From: Gammaproteobacteria bacterium
GTDB taxonomy: Bacteria > Pseudomonadota > Gammaproteobacteria > UBA6186 > Azoamicaceae
Direction: 5' to 3'
Assembly (NCBI GenBank): GCA_013288135.1
Contig: JABDCL010000003.1
Span: 1 to 64,000, forward strand
Length of the DNA stretch: 64,000 nt
The translations under genes were made by a program, and so were the position numbers. This document shows, piece after piece, positions 17,070 through 26,252 of the stretch. Under the pieces are notes generated by a model. It was not told the origin of the DNA and made no database searches. It saw only the letters and a list, made by a program, of their open reading frames with translations. How positions within the stretch are numbered: the first letter of the stretch is position 1; every line of letters begins with the position of its first letter.

Positions 17070-17899
17070 TAATCCAAATAAGCCTTTGGGATTTTTAATT
17101 GATTTTTAGCTGAAAGCTTGTCAATTGCATGATTGATTTTTGTTATAAGTTCTTGATCATCTTTTCGAACGGCAATTGCATTGCCTTTTGAAAATTCTGG
17201 GATTTCATCTTTTGGTAATTGTAAAATGCTGTAGCTTTGGGAATTTTGTTGTTTTGTATTTTGTTTATTTTGTAACCAATATTTAAATACCGGAATATCC
17301 CCAAATACCGCATAAACACGACTGGTATTAAGATCTAATAAAGCATCTTGAATACTTGCATAAGTTTTGATTTTAATATTAGGGTATTGATTTTTGAGAT
17401 AGTGTTCAAATGTTGGGGTCCCTTGTTGAATGGCAATGGTTTTTCCTGATAAACTTTCTTTATTTATATTAACTGTTCCCATGCTTGCTTGTTCTATATT
17501 CGCTTTTTCTGAACTTACATAAATAAAGCCCACGGGCGCTATATAAAGTGGTTTTGAAAATAAAACTTGAGCTTGTCGTTCTTCACTAATGCCAACACAT
17601 CCATAGATTGCATCTATTTTCTTTAAAGCAAGATTTGGAAATAAACTATCAAAAGGGCGATGATGAAATTCACATTTTAAATGTGCTTCTTCACAAATAT
17701 TTTTGATTAGATCAGTTTCAAATCCACCTATGTCACCGGAGGGAGTCATGGTAACAAAAGGAGGATAGGTGGCTTCAGTTGCAAATTTAATGGTTTTATC
17801 AAGTTCTGTTGCAATAGCACCAGGAACACAGATAATTGTGCAGATTATTGATAATAGTGCGGATAATAATAGCGATAAATATTTACTCATTTTAATCAT
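17069..17899 (-). CDS. artJ: Periplasmic arginine-binding protein ArtJ-like
   Basis: A 276-aa periplasmic solute-binding protein (SBP_bac_3 type). Residues about 1-30 are a Sec signal peptide ending near IATELDKT. The mature protein opens with IKFATEATYPPFVTMTPSGDIGGFETDLIKNICEEA, the typical ligand-binding start, with GKTIAIQQGTPTFEHYLK and AVFGDIPVFKYWL later. The ATG overlaps the artP stop (ATGA). Ligand is inferred as arginine from the operon and its ARG boxes. Confidence 0.88.
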   Translation of the reverse strand: MIKMSKYLSLLLSALLSIICTIICVPGAIATELDKTIKFATEATYPPFVTMTPSGDIGGFETDLIKNICEEAHLKCEFHHRPFDSLFPNLALKKIDAIYGCVGISEERQAQVLFSKPLYIAPVGFIYVSSEKANIEQASMGTVNINKESLSGKTIAIQQGTPTFEHYLKNQYPNIKIKTYASIQDALLDLNTSRVYAVFGDIPVFKYWLQNKQNTKQQNSQSYSILQLPKDEIPEFSKGNAIAVRKDDQELITKINHAIDKLSAKNQLKIPKAYLD

Positions 17900-18516
17900 T
17901 GTGCCTCCCTAAGGGTTCCATTTTCTAGAAAAAGTGTTCGTGTTGCTATTTTTTTAGCAAAATTTTGATCATGTGTTGCAACTATTATCATGATCTCGGA
18001 TTTGGCTAAAGATTGGATTATATCCGATACTGTCTCTGTCCTTTCTGAATCTAAAGCAGAGGTGGGCTCATCAAATAATAGAATCTCTGGTTTCATCATT
18101 AAGGTTCGAGCAATAGCAACTCGCTGTTGTTCTCCACCTGAAAGTTGTGAAGGAAGATCCTGCATTTTATCTGCTATTTTTAATTGAGCAAGTAGTGCCT
18201 TAGCTTTTTCAATTGCACTCTTTTTTGTGTAATTTAAAACGTGGATGGGCGCTGTGATTAAATTTTCAAGAACGGTCATGTGTTTCCATAAATGCAGTTG
18301 TTGAAACACCATACCCACTTTTTTGCCATGCAATTCAATATTTCCAGAATCCGGAGTTTCTAAATGGCAAAGACATCGTAAAAGGGTGCTTTTACCACCG
18401 CCACTTTGACCCAGCAAGGCTAAAATATTACCTGCATATACATCAAATGAGATCTTTTTTAGGATCTGTTTCCCTTGATAAGATTTAGTTAATTGTTTTA
18501 CTGATATTTTATTCAC
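17896..18516 (-). CDS. artP: Arginine ABC transporter ATPase ArtP-like
   Basis: A 206-aa ATPase, first gene of the operon. It has Walker A GQSGGGKST, Q-loop GMVFQQLHLWKHMTVLENL, signature LSGGEQQRVAIAR, Walker B ILLFDEPTSALD and H-loop ATHDQ. It is shorter than the 240 aa usual for this family; the segment between Walker A and the Q-loop is compact (CHLETPDSGNIELHGKKVGMVF). The promoter region 15-55 bases upstream carries two ARG-box-like sequences, so ArgR repression by arginine is expected. Confidence 0.88.
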   Translation of the reverse strand: MNKISVKQLTKSYQGKQILKKISFDVYAGNILALLGQSGGGKSTLLRCLCHLETPDSGNIELHGKKVGMVFQQLHLWKHMTVLENLITAPIHVLNYTKKSAIEKAKALLAQLKIADKMQDLPSQLSGGEQQRVAIARTLMMKPEILLFDEPTSALDSERTETVSDIIQSLAKSEIMIIVATHDQNFAKKIATRTLFLENGTLREAQ

Positions 18517-18530
18517 TATAATTCCAAAAT

Positions 18531-18569
18531 ATTACATATATATTCATAAAATATGAATATATATTCAAT
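18531..18569 (-). promoter_or_regulatory. Tandem ARG boxes (ArgR operator) upstream of art operon
   Basis: TATGAATATATATTCAAT (18552-18569) matches the 18-bp ARG-box consensus TNTGAATWWWWATTCANW at every fixed position. A second, weaker box (18531-18548) keeps the ATTCA half. The gap between boxes is 3 bp, the spacing known for hexameric ArgR binding. It lies directly upstream of artP, and an argR gene is present at 22806. Confidence 0.85.
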
Positions 18570-18681
18570 TTGTGCCTTTGTCAAACTTTTTTTTTAGGCC
18601 AGATACAAGATTTGGGTTTTAGACCCAAATGTTGTTCAGATTAGTTAGCTTATTGGTTTCTATTGCTGGTTGTGGTAATGT

Positions 18682-18763
18682 ATGGGTCAGATCGTGTACA
18701 TGTGTGTGCATGGGTCAGATCTGATTTTGGACATAAAGTTTGTCCAAAATCCATATATGACCC
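18682..18763. repeat. Direct repeat and nested palindrome upstream of the large Sel1 gene
   Basis: ATGGGTCAGATC occurs at 18682-18693 and again at 18710-18721. From the second copy a nested inverted repeat extends: GGGTCA (18713-18718) with TGACCC (18758-18763), and inside it ATTTTGGAC (18724-18732) with GTCCAAAAT (18742-18750). It ends 23 bases before the start of the 1330-aa gene, so it would lie in its leader or promoter. The GGGTC...GACCC ends recall the palindrome at 59793. Confidence 0.7.
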
Positions 18764-18786
18764 CTTAACCCTTTAGGAGTTTTAGA

Positions 18787-21700
18787 ATGGCAGCATCCAT
18801 AGGCCTTACAAGAAAAGAATTAATTGAGAGAGTACTACGTGAAAATAAATCATTGAGTAATAATATGGTAGATATCGTGTTAAGAGCAAAGCGGGGTGCC
18901 TTTAGAAAAAATGCAATAGCAGGAGTTCCTGTTTTTCAGCTTCTTTTGGGGCAGAGATATGAAAAAGAGGGAAATATTAAGCAAGCAGAAGTTTGGTATC
19001 GTAAAGCAGCAGAACAGGGATATACCAAAGCACAAGCTCTTTTAGGCTTAATACTTCGAAAGGGTGGAGGGGGAGTTACAAAAGATTTAAAACAAGCAAA
19101 GGAATGGCTCGAGAAAGCTGCGAAAGATGGAGATGACATAGCACATATTTATTTAGGTTTGATGTACGAGTATGGTGAGTGTGGCAGTGGTGAACCAGAT
19201 CTGAAAACAGCAGGAGAACACTTTCTTAAATCAGCTGAAACAGGATGTTTTATAGGACAAGGATTATATGGGAATTATTGTGAACGTGTTAAAGAAAATT
19301 TAAAGGAAGCAGCTTCATGGTATATCAAAGCAGCTACATACTGGCCTCCAGCACAACAACGCTTGGGTTGTTTTCATCAACATGGTATGGGAGGTTTTCC
19401 TAAAGATCCTGTATTAGCCAGAGAATGGTATTTAAAGTCTGCAAAAATGGGAAGCATTTCTGGGCAAATGAGCATGGTATTATGTTGTGAAGAAGGCATA
19501 GGGGGTGATCAAGATTTCAAGGAAGCTGTGGAATGGCTCACATTAGCTGCAAACAATGCAGACCCAGACAACGACGAATGGCGTGCAAAAGCCAGGACAA
19601 AATTAGGTTATTCTTATCAATTGGGTAGAGGATGTTCCAAGGATATAAATAAAGCAGTGGAGTGGTATAAACGGGCTGTAGCAGACAATGATAGTTTAGG
19701 ACAAGTGTATTTAGGGTGGTGCTATCTAAATGGAACAGGTGTTCCGAAAGATGAGGCAAGAGCTGTGGAATTATTTAGGAAATCTGCAGAACAAAATGAT
19801 CCACAAGGACAATGTTTTTTGGCCGAGAGCCTTACAAAAGGGAAAGGGGTTGCTCAGGATTTTTCACTTGCAAGGGAATTATATACCAAGGCTGCAGAGC
19901 AAGGACATGCAACAGCACAAGTCACTTTGGCCCTATTTCATGAGAATGGTGTGGCGGGAAGTCTGGATTTAAAACAAGCATTTGATTGTTTTCAAAAAGC
20001 TGCAACTCAAGGAGAAGCATCAGCTGAATGGCGTTTGGGAAAATGTTTTGAAGAAGGTAGAGTTGTTGAACGAGATTTAGAAAAAGCGGTGGAGTGGTAT
20101 ACAAAATCTGCTTTACAAGGGGATGATAATGGGCAAATGAGATTGGCTGCTTGTTTTGAAGAAGGTAGAGGTGTTGAACGAGATTTAGAAAAAGCGGTGG
20201 AGTGGTATACAAAATCTGCTTTACAAGGTCATAGTCACGCACAATACAAGATGGGTGTTTTTTGTTTAGAAGGTATAGAGGTTGAACAAGATGTCAATGC
20301 TGCATTTAAGTGGTTCAATAGAGCTGCTCATGGTGAACATGATGAAGCATGTGAAGTTATAACGCGCAGTCGAGTTGAAGGAGCACTTAAATCTTTTAAT
20401 GAGATTGAAGTCTTAGGATTAGATAGAGAACGGATTATTTCTGTTCTTACTTTAGCTTTTAAATCAGTCCTTTTGTTTGATAAAGAAGATGAAGAAGTGT
20501 TTCGGATTTCAATGAGAAGTGGTAAAATTTCTCCCGCCAAATTAGGAGTTCCTGCCTTAAATATTTCATTGCCTTTCTTAAATATCAATCATGAAGGTCT
20601 TTGCAATTTAGTTCGTTCTTTTGTTGGGAAAGATTTAAGTGAAGAATTGGTATTATCCAGTTTATGGATAAATTCTGTGGAGTGTCGAGAGTTTGAACGT
20701 CGTCAATTGGAAGCCAAACAAAAAGCGGAACGAGATGAGATACAAGCCATTATTCGCAGAGCAGAATCAGTCAGATTAGATTTTGAAAGGATAAAAAATG
20801 TTGTTGGAGAAGCTGTAAATACATTCATGGAAGATTTGAAAGTTATTATAGAGCAGTTATCTCAAGAGTTTATGAAGGCAAAAAGGGATACAAAAAATAG
20901 AGAGCGAGTAAATAATTTAGAAAAAAATATAGCGGATTTAAATAAATTTGAGAATTTATGTACTGCGTTTAGAAAAAATAGAGGAGAAATTTCTGATGCA
21001 TTTGTGGTGTGTCAGGCTGAAGTGGGCAGTATATCAGTTCCAACAATAGAGGCAGTCAGAACACGAGTAGAGACAGTAGAAGCAGCTATATTGCCTGTCC
21101 AAAAATTATTGAGGGAGCTACAATCCATGGCTTCGATGATAAGCGCTCAAAAGGAACATCAAAAGGGTTGGCTAACAACGGGCTGTACAAAAGATACTCT
21201 TGTAAAAAATAAAGTAAGAGAAGCAGAGAAAAGATGGACAAGCGTTTACAGCAATGTCCGCGATATGGCCTCTATTAGACCTGAGACAGCTGCTGAAGTA
21301 AAAGCACGTGGTGAGGAAGAGCTTAAAAAAGAACATGCGAGGCGTGAAGCTGAATGGAGAAAAACACAAGAGGAGAAAAAGAATCAGGATGAAAAAAGAG
21401 CGAAGATTGTTCAACAAGTGGCGTTAGAGAGAAAGAAAACAGAAGAGGAGAGAGCAAATCAAAAAGAAAGACATCAGCAAAAGTTAGCTGTTATGCGAAA
21501 ATTGGTTAAAGAAAATGAAAAGAAAAAAGAAAGAGAGAAAATTGACACAAAACATAAAGAGGAAGTAGATAAAATTGTAGCTCAGGAGAGGAAAAGAGAT
21601 GTTAAAGGATCTAAAGATTCATCACTTGCCGCACGGGGAAGTGATGATGACGGGAAAGAAGGAAAAAATATAGATGAAACAAAGAACAGAGCAGAAATGG

Positions 21701-22779
21701 AACAAGCTGTAAGAATGAGGAATAGTTTAGAGGGCTTGCCGGGTCGACTTTCTATGGTTGATCAATCTATCGAAATGAAAAGAAACATGGTATTAACGGC
21801 TAGCAGTGATGGGGAACAATTTTTAGAACGCTGGATGCTCTATGGATTACTTGCACAGCGGATGGAGAAACTGAAAAGGCTTCAGGTGAGTTTATTTCCA
21901 AAAGGGAGCGCGCGAAAGGGGCGCGATGCATTATTTTATCAGGCGAAGGAATTAGAAGGAGTTGCTTCAAATTCAGTGTTAAAAACAGTTATTAATAATA
22001 TTCTAGCATTAGAGACTTCAGATAAAGGCGTTGGAAGCACTTATTCTAGTTTAGATAAGTTATTGTTAGATATTGACGTTGTATATGAATCAAGCGCATC
22101 TGGTCCTGGTTTTTTATCTCGATTGCTTAATTTAAGATCTCGTGATGTAACGCTTGATGTATGCAAAGAACAATTAAGTTTTGGGATTTCTATTTGGCAA
22201 AAATGTAAAGCTATTTATACTAATAGTCATGGAAGATGTAATCAGACGCTCTTAAGGAATGCGCTGGGTTTTGCTATTGCTACGATAGGTAATTTTAGTG
22301 CTCATGTTAGTAGAAACACAAGTCCTCAGGCTGAAGCAATTCGTAAACGCTATAGAAAAATCTGTAGATCAGTAGTTAAACTTGAACTGGAAGAGTGCCG
22401 GGAAATTGGTAGGAAATATAGGCACCTGAATATGATTGTACAGGATGGGAGGCTTGTATCTACTGTGGAGGCTGGAGAAAAAACTTGGGAAGAAGAGCTT
22501 AAGAAATTAATGGATTCAGAATTTCCTGAGGTGGGTGCAGCGGAATCTTATTTGTCTCGTGATTTATCTAGTGATTTATCTAGAATTGAATTAGAATTGC
22601 AAGCGGCGGCGACATCGTCAATGGGGGTGGTAACTGGGTCAGTAGCTGGATCATCAATGGAAGCAGAACCAGCACCAGTGGTATTATTATCAAAATCTGC
22701 AGGTAATGTACCCTTATTGTCAGTTGTTAGAGGTGGCCCCTCAGTGCCAATAAGTGGAACAAGGGCTAAACGAGCATAG
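18787..22779 (+). CDS. Giant Sel1-repeat/coiled-coil protein, effector candidate
   Basis: A 1330-aa protein. Residues about 45-540 are an array of around a dozen Sel1-like repeats of about 36 aa (AEVWYRKAAEQGYTKAQALLG; AVEWYKRAVADNDSLGQVYLG). Residues about 640-960 are highly charged and helical, predicted coiled coil (EEKKNQDEKRAKIVQQ). The C-terminal third contains another helical part and ends in a low-complexity Ala/Ser/Val/Pro region. No signal peptide. Sel1-repeat proteins of this kind are common as secreted effectors or host-interaction proteins in Legionella-like bacteria; secretion here is an inference. TTAGGAG precedes the ATG. Repeats at 20044-20228 are nearly identical at DNA level. 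Confidence 0.85.
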   Translation: MAASIGLTRKELIERVLRENKSLSNNMVDIVLRAKRGAFRKNAIAGVPVFQLLLGQRYEKEGNIKQAEVWYRKAAEQGYTKAQALLGLILRKGGGGVTKDLKQAKEWLEKAAKDGDDIAHIYLGLMYEYGECGSGEPDLKTAGEHFLKSAETGCFIGQGLYGNYCERVKENLKEAASWYIKAATYWPPAQQRLGCFHQHGMGGFPKDPVLAREWYLKSAKMGSISGQMSMVLCCEEGIGGDQDFKEAVEWLTLAANNADPDNDEWRAKARTKLGYSYQLGRGCSKDINKAVEWYKRAVADNDSLGQVYLGWCYLNGTGVPKDEARAVELFRKSAEQNDPQGQCFLAESLTKGKGVAQDFSLARELYTKAAEQGHATAQVTLALFHENGVAGSLDLKQAFDCFQKAATQGEASAEWRLGKCFEEGRVVERDLEKAVEWYTKSALQGDDNGQMRLAACFEEGRGVERDLEKAVEWYTKSALQGHSHAQYKMGVFCLEGIEVEQDVNAAFKWFNRAAHGEHDEACEVITRSRVEGALKSFNEIEVLGLDRERIISVLTLAFKSVLLFDKEDEEVFRISMRSGKISPAKLGVPALNISLPFLNINHEGLCNLVRSFVGKDLSEELVLSSLWINSVECREFERRQLEAKQKAERDEIQAIIRRAESVRLDFERIKNVVGEAVNTFMEDLKVIIEQLSQEFMKAKRDTKNRERVNNLEKNIADLNKFENLCTAFRKNRGEISDAFVVCQAEVGSISVPTIEAVRTRVETVEAAILPVQKLLRELQSMASMISAQKEHQKGWLTTGCTKDTLVKNKVREAEKRWTSVYSNVRDMASIRPETAAEVKARGEEELKKEHARREAEWRKTQEEKKNQDEKRAKIVQQVALERKKTEEERANQKERHQQKLAVMRKLVKENEKKKEREKIDTKHKEEVDKIVAQERKRDVKGSKDSSLAARGSDDDGKEGKNIDETKNRAEMEQAVRMRNSLEGLPGRLSMVDQSIEMKRNMVLTASSDGEQFLERWMLYGLLAQRMEKLKRLQVSLFPKGSARKGRDALFYQAKELEGVASNSVLKTVINNILALETSDKGVGSTYSSLDKLLLDIDVVYESSASGPGFLSRLLNLRSRDVTLDVCKEQLSFGISIWQKCKAIYTNSHGRCNQTLLRNALGFAIATIGNFSAHVSRNTSPQAEAIRKRYRKICRSVVKLELEECREIGRKYRHLNMIVQDGRLVSTVEAGEKTWEEELKKLMDSEFPEVGAAESYLSRDLSSDLSRIELELQAAATSSMGVVTGSVAGSSMEAEPAPVVLLSKSAGNVPLLSVVRGGPSVPISGTRAKRA
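20044..20228 (+). repeat. Recent 108-bp tandem duplication inside the Sel1 array
   Basis: Bases 20044-20120 and 20152-20228 are identical except for one base (AGTTGTTG versus AGGTGTTG). They are offset by exactly 108 bp, one 36-residue Sel1 repeat. Other repeats of the same gene are far more diverged, so this copy arose recently. Confidence 0.85.
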
Positions 22780-22805
22780 GATTTTAAGTTTATGAGTAAT
22801 CAGTT

Positions 22806-23261
22806 ATGAAAGGACAAGATCAGCCTTTAATAGAAAGTTTACGTAATTTATTGGTAAAAGGTATAGCGCATACCCAGGAAGATTTGAAGGTTCATTTGCA
22901 GGAACAGGGATTTGAGGTTAATCAATCTAAGATTTCTCGGCTTTTACGGAAAGTAGGGGCGATAAAGACGATTGGGAGTGAAGGAGAGGTTGTTTATCAA
23001 TTGCCCTGGGAAGCAGAACCCCCTTCTAAAGAAACCACCATTAATCATTTAGTTATAGATATTCAGAAAAATGAAACCCTGATTGTCGTTCGCACCAGCC
23101 CAGGTTCAGCTTCTTTGATTGCAAGGGTTTTGGATTACAATGCAGAAAAATTAGGCAGTTTAGGATCGGTGGCGGGAGACGACACCATTTTTATTGTGCC
23201 TAAGTCTGTGGAAACCATTGAGGATACATTGAAAGCAGTTAAAATGTTATTATTGGTTTAA
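22806..23261 (+). CDS. argR: Arginine repressor ArgR
   Basis: A 151-aa arginine-responsive regulator. The N-terminal winged helix reads LIESLRNLLVKGIAHTQEDLKVHLQEQGFEVNQSKISRLLRKVGAIK. The C-terminal oligomerisation and arginine-binding domain carries VVRTSPGSASLIARVLD and GSVAGDDTIFIVP with the Asp-Asp pair that contacts arginine. It begins 26 bp after the Sel1 gene on the same strand. Its likely target, the art operon with ARG boxes, is 4 kb away. Length and motifs are normal. Confidence 0.95.
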   Translation: MKGQDQPLIESLRNLLVKGIAHTQEDLKVHLQEQGFEVNQSKISRLLRKVGAIKTIGSEGEVVYQLPWEAEPPSKETTINHLVIDIQKNETLIVVRTSPGSASLIARVLDYNAEKLGSLGSVAGDDTIFIVPKSVETIEDTLKAVKMLLLV

Positions 23262-23320
23262 TTCCTTGGCGCCTGTTTTTTTATACAATTAAGCTGTTAA
23301 CACTATACAAGTTGAGAATG

Positions 23321-25102
23321 TTAATCCTCTGGCGTATCCGGCAAGAACCCACCGGCTTGCATATTCCAAAGTTGGGCATAATGCCCACCTTTTGCTAGCA
23401 AGGCTTTATGGGTACCGTCTTCAATGATTTGACCATTTTGAAAGACTAAAATCCTATCCATACCAGAAAGCGTAGACAGTCGATGGGCAATTACTACGGT
23501 TGTTCGTTTATCCATCAGATGTTTTAGACTATCTTGAATGTATTTTTCGGTTATGGAATCTAAAGAAGAAGTGGCTTCATCCAATATTAGAATAGGAGCA
23601 TTTTTTACAATGGCTCTGGCAATGGCAATCCGTTGTCTTTGGCCACCGGAAAGTTTAATGCCGCGTTCACCGACCAAGGTCTCATAGCCATGCTCCATAT
23701 ACTCGATAAATTCATGACAATGTGCTTTTTTAGACGCTTCAATCACCTCAGCATCTGAAGCAGTTAATTTACCATAACGAATGTTTTCCATTAGATTACG
23801 GTGAAATAAAGTAGTATCTTGAGGAATAAGTGCAATTTGTTCACGAAGCGAATCTTGGGTAACTGTTTTAATATCTTGTCCATCGATTAAAATACGACCA
23901 CTTTCAACATCGAAATAGCGTAGGATTAGATTTACAAAAGTAGTTTTGCCTGATCCCGAAAAACCTACTAATCCCACTTTTTCACCAGCACGTAAAGTCA
24001 CTGTTTTATCTTTGAAAATATTACGATTTCGAGTGTAATTAAAAGTGACATTATCAAAAACAATTTCTCCCTTTGTAATATGGATTGGTTTAGCTTGGGG
24101 GATGTCGACAATATCATGAGTTTTTTGAACAATGGTTAAAGCCTCTTTACAGGTACCGACATCTTCATAAACTTTGATAAGATGCATGCCCATATACCAG
24201 GCAAGGCCAATTAAATTTAAAGAAGAAAGTACTAGAGTGAGTTCACCAATGGTTATCCAATCCTCACGCCAGGAATAAATACCAAAGCCAATCATAGTAA
24301 AAACAAACAATTGACTGGCAATGCCAAGGCAACATTTCATTACGGCGTTATAATGTAATAAGCGATAAGCGCGTTTGATTTCTTCACTTTGATAATGAGA
24401 GAGATAACGCATTTCGTGACGACGATGTGAAAATAAACGAACATTCATGATATTCGAAAAAGCATCAATAATCTTACCATTTAAGGTGGTTACAGCAGCG
24501 GAGTGATTGCTAGAATATAATGCGCAGCGACGGGTGAAAAAATAAGTAATAGATAAGTGCAAAATAAACCAGCCAAACATTATGTAAGCAAAAAGTGGTT
24601 TTGATTGAAATAATATAAAAGTGCTGATAAAAAAAGCAAAAACAACAGGAAAAAATATGGTCAGTAAAACAATAATGACATTTGCAATGGCATCAGACAT
24701 GCGAGAGATCTTACTCCCAATACTGCCTGCAAAGTTATCAGAAAAGAATTGATGGGAATGAAGTGTTGCATACTCAAACAAAGCTGTTCGAACTTCGGCT
24801 TGAAATCGAGGATAAACACGCGCAGATAGAAAATCATAGGTTCTGAAACCAATTTCTATCAGTAACCAAAGTGCCACACCTGCAATTAACGTTGTGGATA
24901 GCGTAGAAAAAATTAGACTTTTATCGGCAGGGGAGTTCGCAATTTTATCAATAATCAGTTTAATAAAATAAGGATAAACGGATTCCTGTACCGACCATCC
25001 GAGCATTGCAATGGTTAGTATTAAAAAACTACCTGCTTTAGGCTTAATAAAATGCCATAAGAAGGCAGGAAATGTCTTGGGTAGAGGTTTAGGTTGCAGC
25101 AT
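23321..25102 (-). CDS. ABC exporter, fused membrane and ATPase domains
   Basis: A 593-aa half-transporter of the multidrug/lipid exporter type: about six helices in residues 20-320, then an ATPase domain with Walker A GFSGSGKTT, signature LSGGQRQRIAIARAI, Walker B ILILDEATSSLD and AHRLST. The ATG at 25102 (MLQPKPLPKTF) is chosen; a start at 25153 would take its first codons from the palindromic element at 25135-25220. Proteins of this type are frequent in intracellular gammaproteobacteria and Rickettsia, with unknown substrate. Confidence 0.87.
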   Translation of the reverse strand: MLQPKPLPKTFPAFLWHFIKPKAGSFLILTIAMLGWSVQESVYPYFIKLIIDKIANSPADKSLIFSTLSTTLIAGVALWLLIEIGFRTYDFLSARVYPRFQAEVRTALFEYATLHSHQFFSDNFAGSIGSKISRMSDAIANVIIVLLTIFFPVVFAFFISTFILFQSKPLFAYIMFGWFILHLSITYFFTRRCALYSSNHSAAVTTLNGKIIDAFSNIMNVRLFSHRRHEMRYLSHYQSEEIKRAYRLLHYNAVMKCCLGIASQLFVFTMIGFGIYSWREDWITIGELTLVLSSLNLIGLAWYMGMHLIKVYEDVGTCKEALTIVQKTHDIVDIPQAKPIHITKGEIVFDNVTFNYTRNRNIFKDKTVTLRAGEKVGLVGFSGSGKTTFVNLILRYFDVESGRILIDGQDIKTVTQDSLREQIALIPQDTTLFHRNLMENIRYGKLTASDAEVIEASKKAHCHEFIEYMEHGYETLVGERGIKLSGGQRQRIAIARAIVKNAPILILDEATSSLDSITEKYIQDSLKHLMDKRTTVVIAHRLSTLSGMDRILVFQNGQIIEDGTHKALLAKGGHYAQLWNMQAGGFLPDTPED

Positions 25103-25134
25103 AGTAATCTTGAATTCTATCAAGCTTATAGATA

Positions 25135-25220
25135 AGGTGTCAAATCTTGACATTGGACATTGCGTCCAATTTCCCCTGTTTTTTCTTATACGTAATGTCC
25201 AATGTCAAGATTTGACACCT
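25135..25220. repeat. Palindromic element, copy A (27-bp perfect arms)
   Basis: Left arm 25135-25161 begins AGGTGTCAAATCTTGACATT and is an exact inverted complement of 25194-25220. The loop is 32 bp. It lies between the divergent ABC exporter and YciC-like genes. The same arms recur at 32223, 54011 and 55512. Confidence 0.95.
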
Positions 25221-25239
25221 CATGAGCACTTCATGACTG

Positions 25240-25248
25240 TGCTATAAT
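25240..25248 (+). promoter_or_regulatory. Extended -10 promoter element for the YciC-like gene
   Basis: TGCTATAAT, an extended -10 box, lies 65 bases ahead of the preferred ATG at 25314. No good -35 is placed at 17 bp; a TTGACA in the right arm of the adjacent palindrome is 25 bp upstream, too far for a normal spacer. Confidence 0.5.
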
Positions 25249-25313
25249 TAAAATTGAAAGTGGAAGTATTCAAGCCTGACCTACAGGCAGAAAAATTGGT
25301 GGAGGACAAAAAA

Positions 25314-26078
25314 ATGAGTAATGTCACGTTATCAAAAATTTCAATGCCCAAAAAACCTCAAGATTTAACAGAAATATTTATAACAGGTTGGAACTTAGGG
25401 AAAAGTACTTTTGAACAAATTGTTCCGTTTACACTGATTTACGGAATTGCGAATGTTCTTCATTTGTCATTTTTTTCATTTGAAGCGGGCGAAGCCAATC
25501 AAGCCGCGGTATCACCAAATTTTGGATTTTTAAACTTATTATTAAGTATTGTTTTTATTTCTATCAATTTAGCGGTGTTTTCATCGATTGTTTATCGAAT
25601 TAATGCGCAAATAGAAGGGAAGGCGCTTGATTTTAATAAAGATCTTATGTTTGGAATCAATAAACTGACATCTGTATGGCCATTAACGATCGTGTATGCA
25701 TTTTGCGTTGTGGTTGGTTTAATACTGTTAGTCGTACCTGGGATTTATCTTGCTATTTTACTGTATTTTTCATTTTATTATGTGATATTAAAAGATGTTA
25801 AAGTTATAGATTCTCTGCGTAAAAGTAAGGATTTGGTTTCTTCTAATTGGTTTAGGACAGCAGCAGTTCTGATTGGTACAGGTGCTGTATTTGCTATATT
25901 TCTACAATTACTGATATTTCCTTTTCATCATTTGCCTATGATTATGGCTTTGATAGAAATAGCCTATTATGCATTGGTAATGCCAATTTTCTTTGGGATT
26001 TATATGGCATTATATTACGATTTAGAGGTAAGACAGCTCGAGAAACCACCTGTACCTGATTCCACAACAATTATTTAA
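25314..26078 (+). CDS. YciC-like polytopic membrane protein
   Basis: A 254-aa inner-membrane protein with about six hydrophobic segments. The LLVVPGIYLAILLYFSFYYVILKDVKVIDSLRKSKDLVSSNW stretch is typical of the YciC/DUF975-type membrane family. Start at the ATG with GGAGG (25301-25305) 8 bases upstream; a TTG at 25254 would add 20 residues without a ribosome-binding site. Function unknown. Confidence 0.8.
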   Translation: MSNVTLSKISMPKKPQDLTEIFITGWNLGKSTFEQIVPFTLIYGIANVLHLSFFSFEAGEANQAAVSPNFGFLNLLLSIVFISINLAVFSSIVYRINAQIEGKALDFNKDLMFGINKLTSVWPLTIVYAFCVVVGLILLVVPGIYLAILLYFSFYYVILKDVKVIDSLRKSKDLVSSNWFRTAAVLIGTGAVFAIFLQLLIFPFHHLPMIMALIEIAYYALVMPIFFGIYMALYYDLEVRQLEKPPVPDSTTII

Positions 26079-26252
26079 TGTATTAAATAGCTGTATTCAT
26101 ACATAATATTTGGATTCACTATTCGTTTCTAATTCTAATTTTTAAGCAATGTGCATATACACCTGTTGACCAGGAGTTATTTCTGTGTGATTATTATGCT
26201 TCAAATTCATATAATTAAACATATAAATTAAAGTAACTGCAGAGGAAGATTA

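Noticed and set aside
25103-25153. Upstream start for the ABC exporter at 25153
   Set aside because: Its first codons (SRFDTL) come from the right arm of the palindromic element; family alignment favours the Met at 25102.
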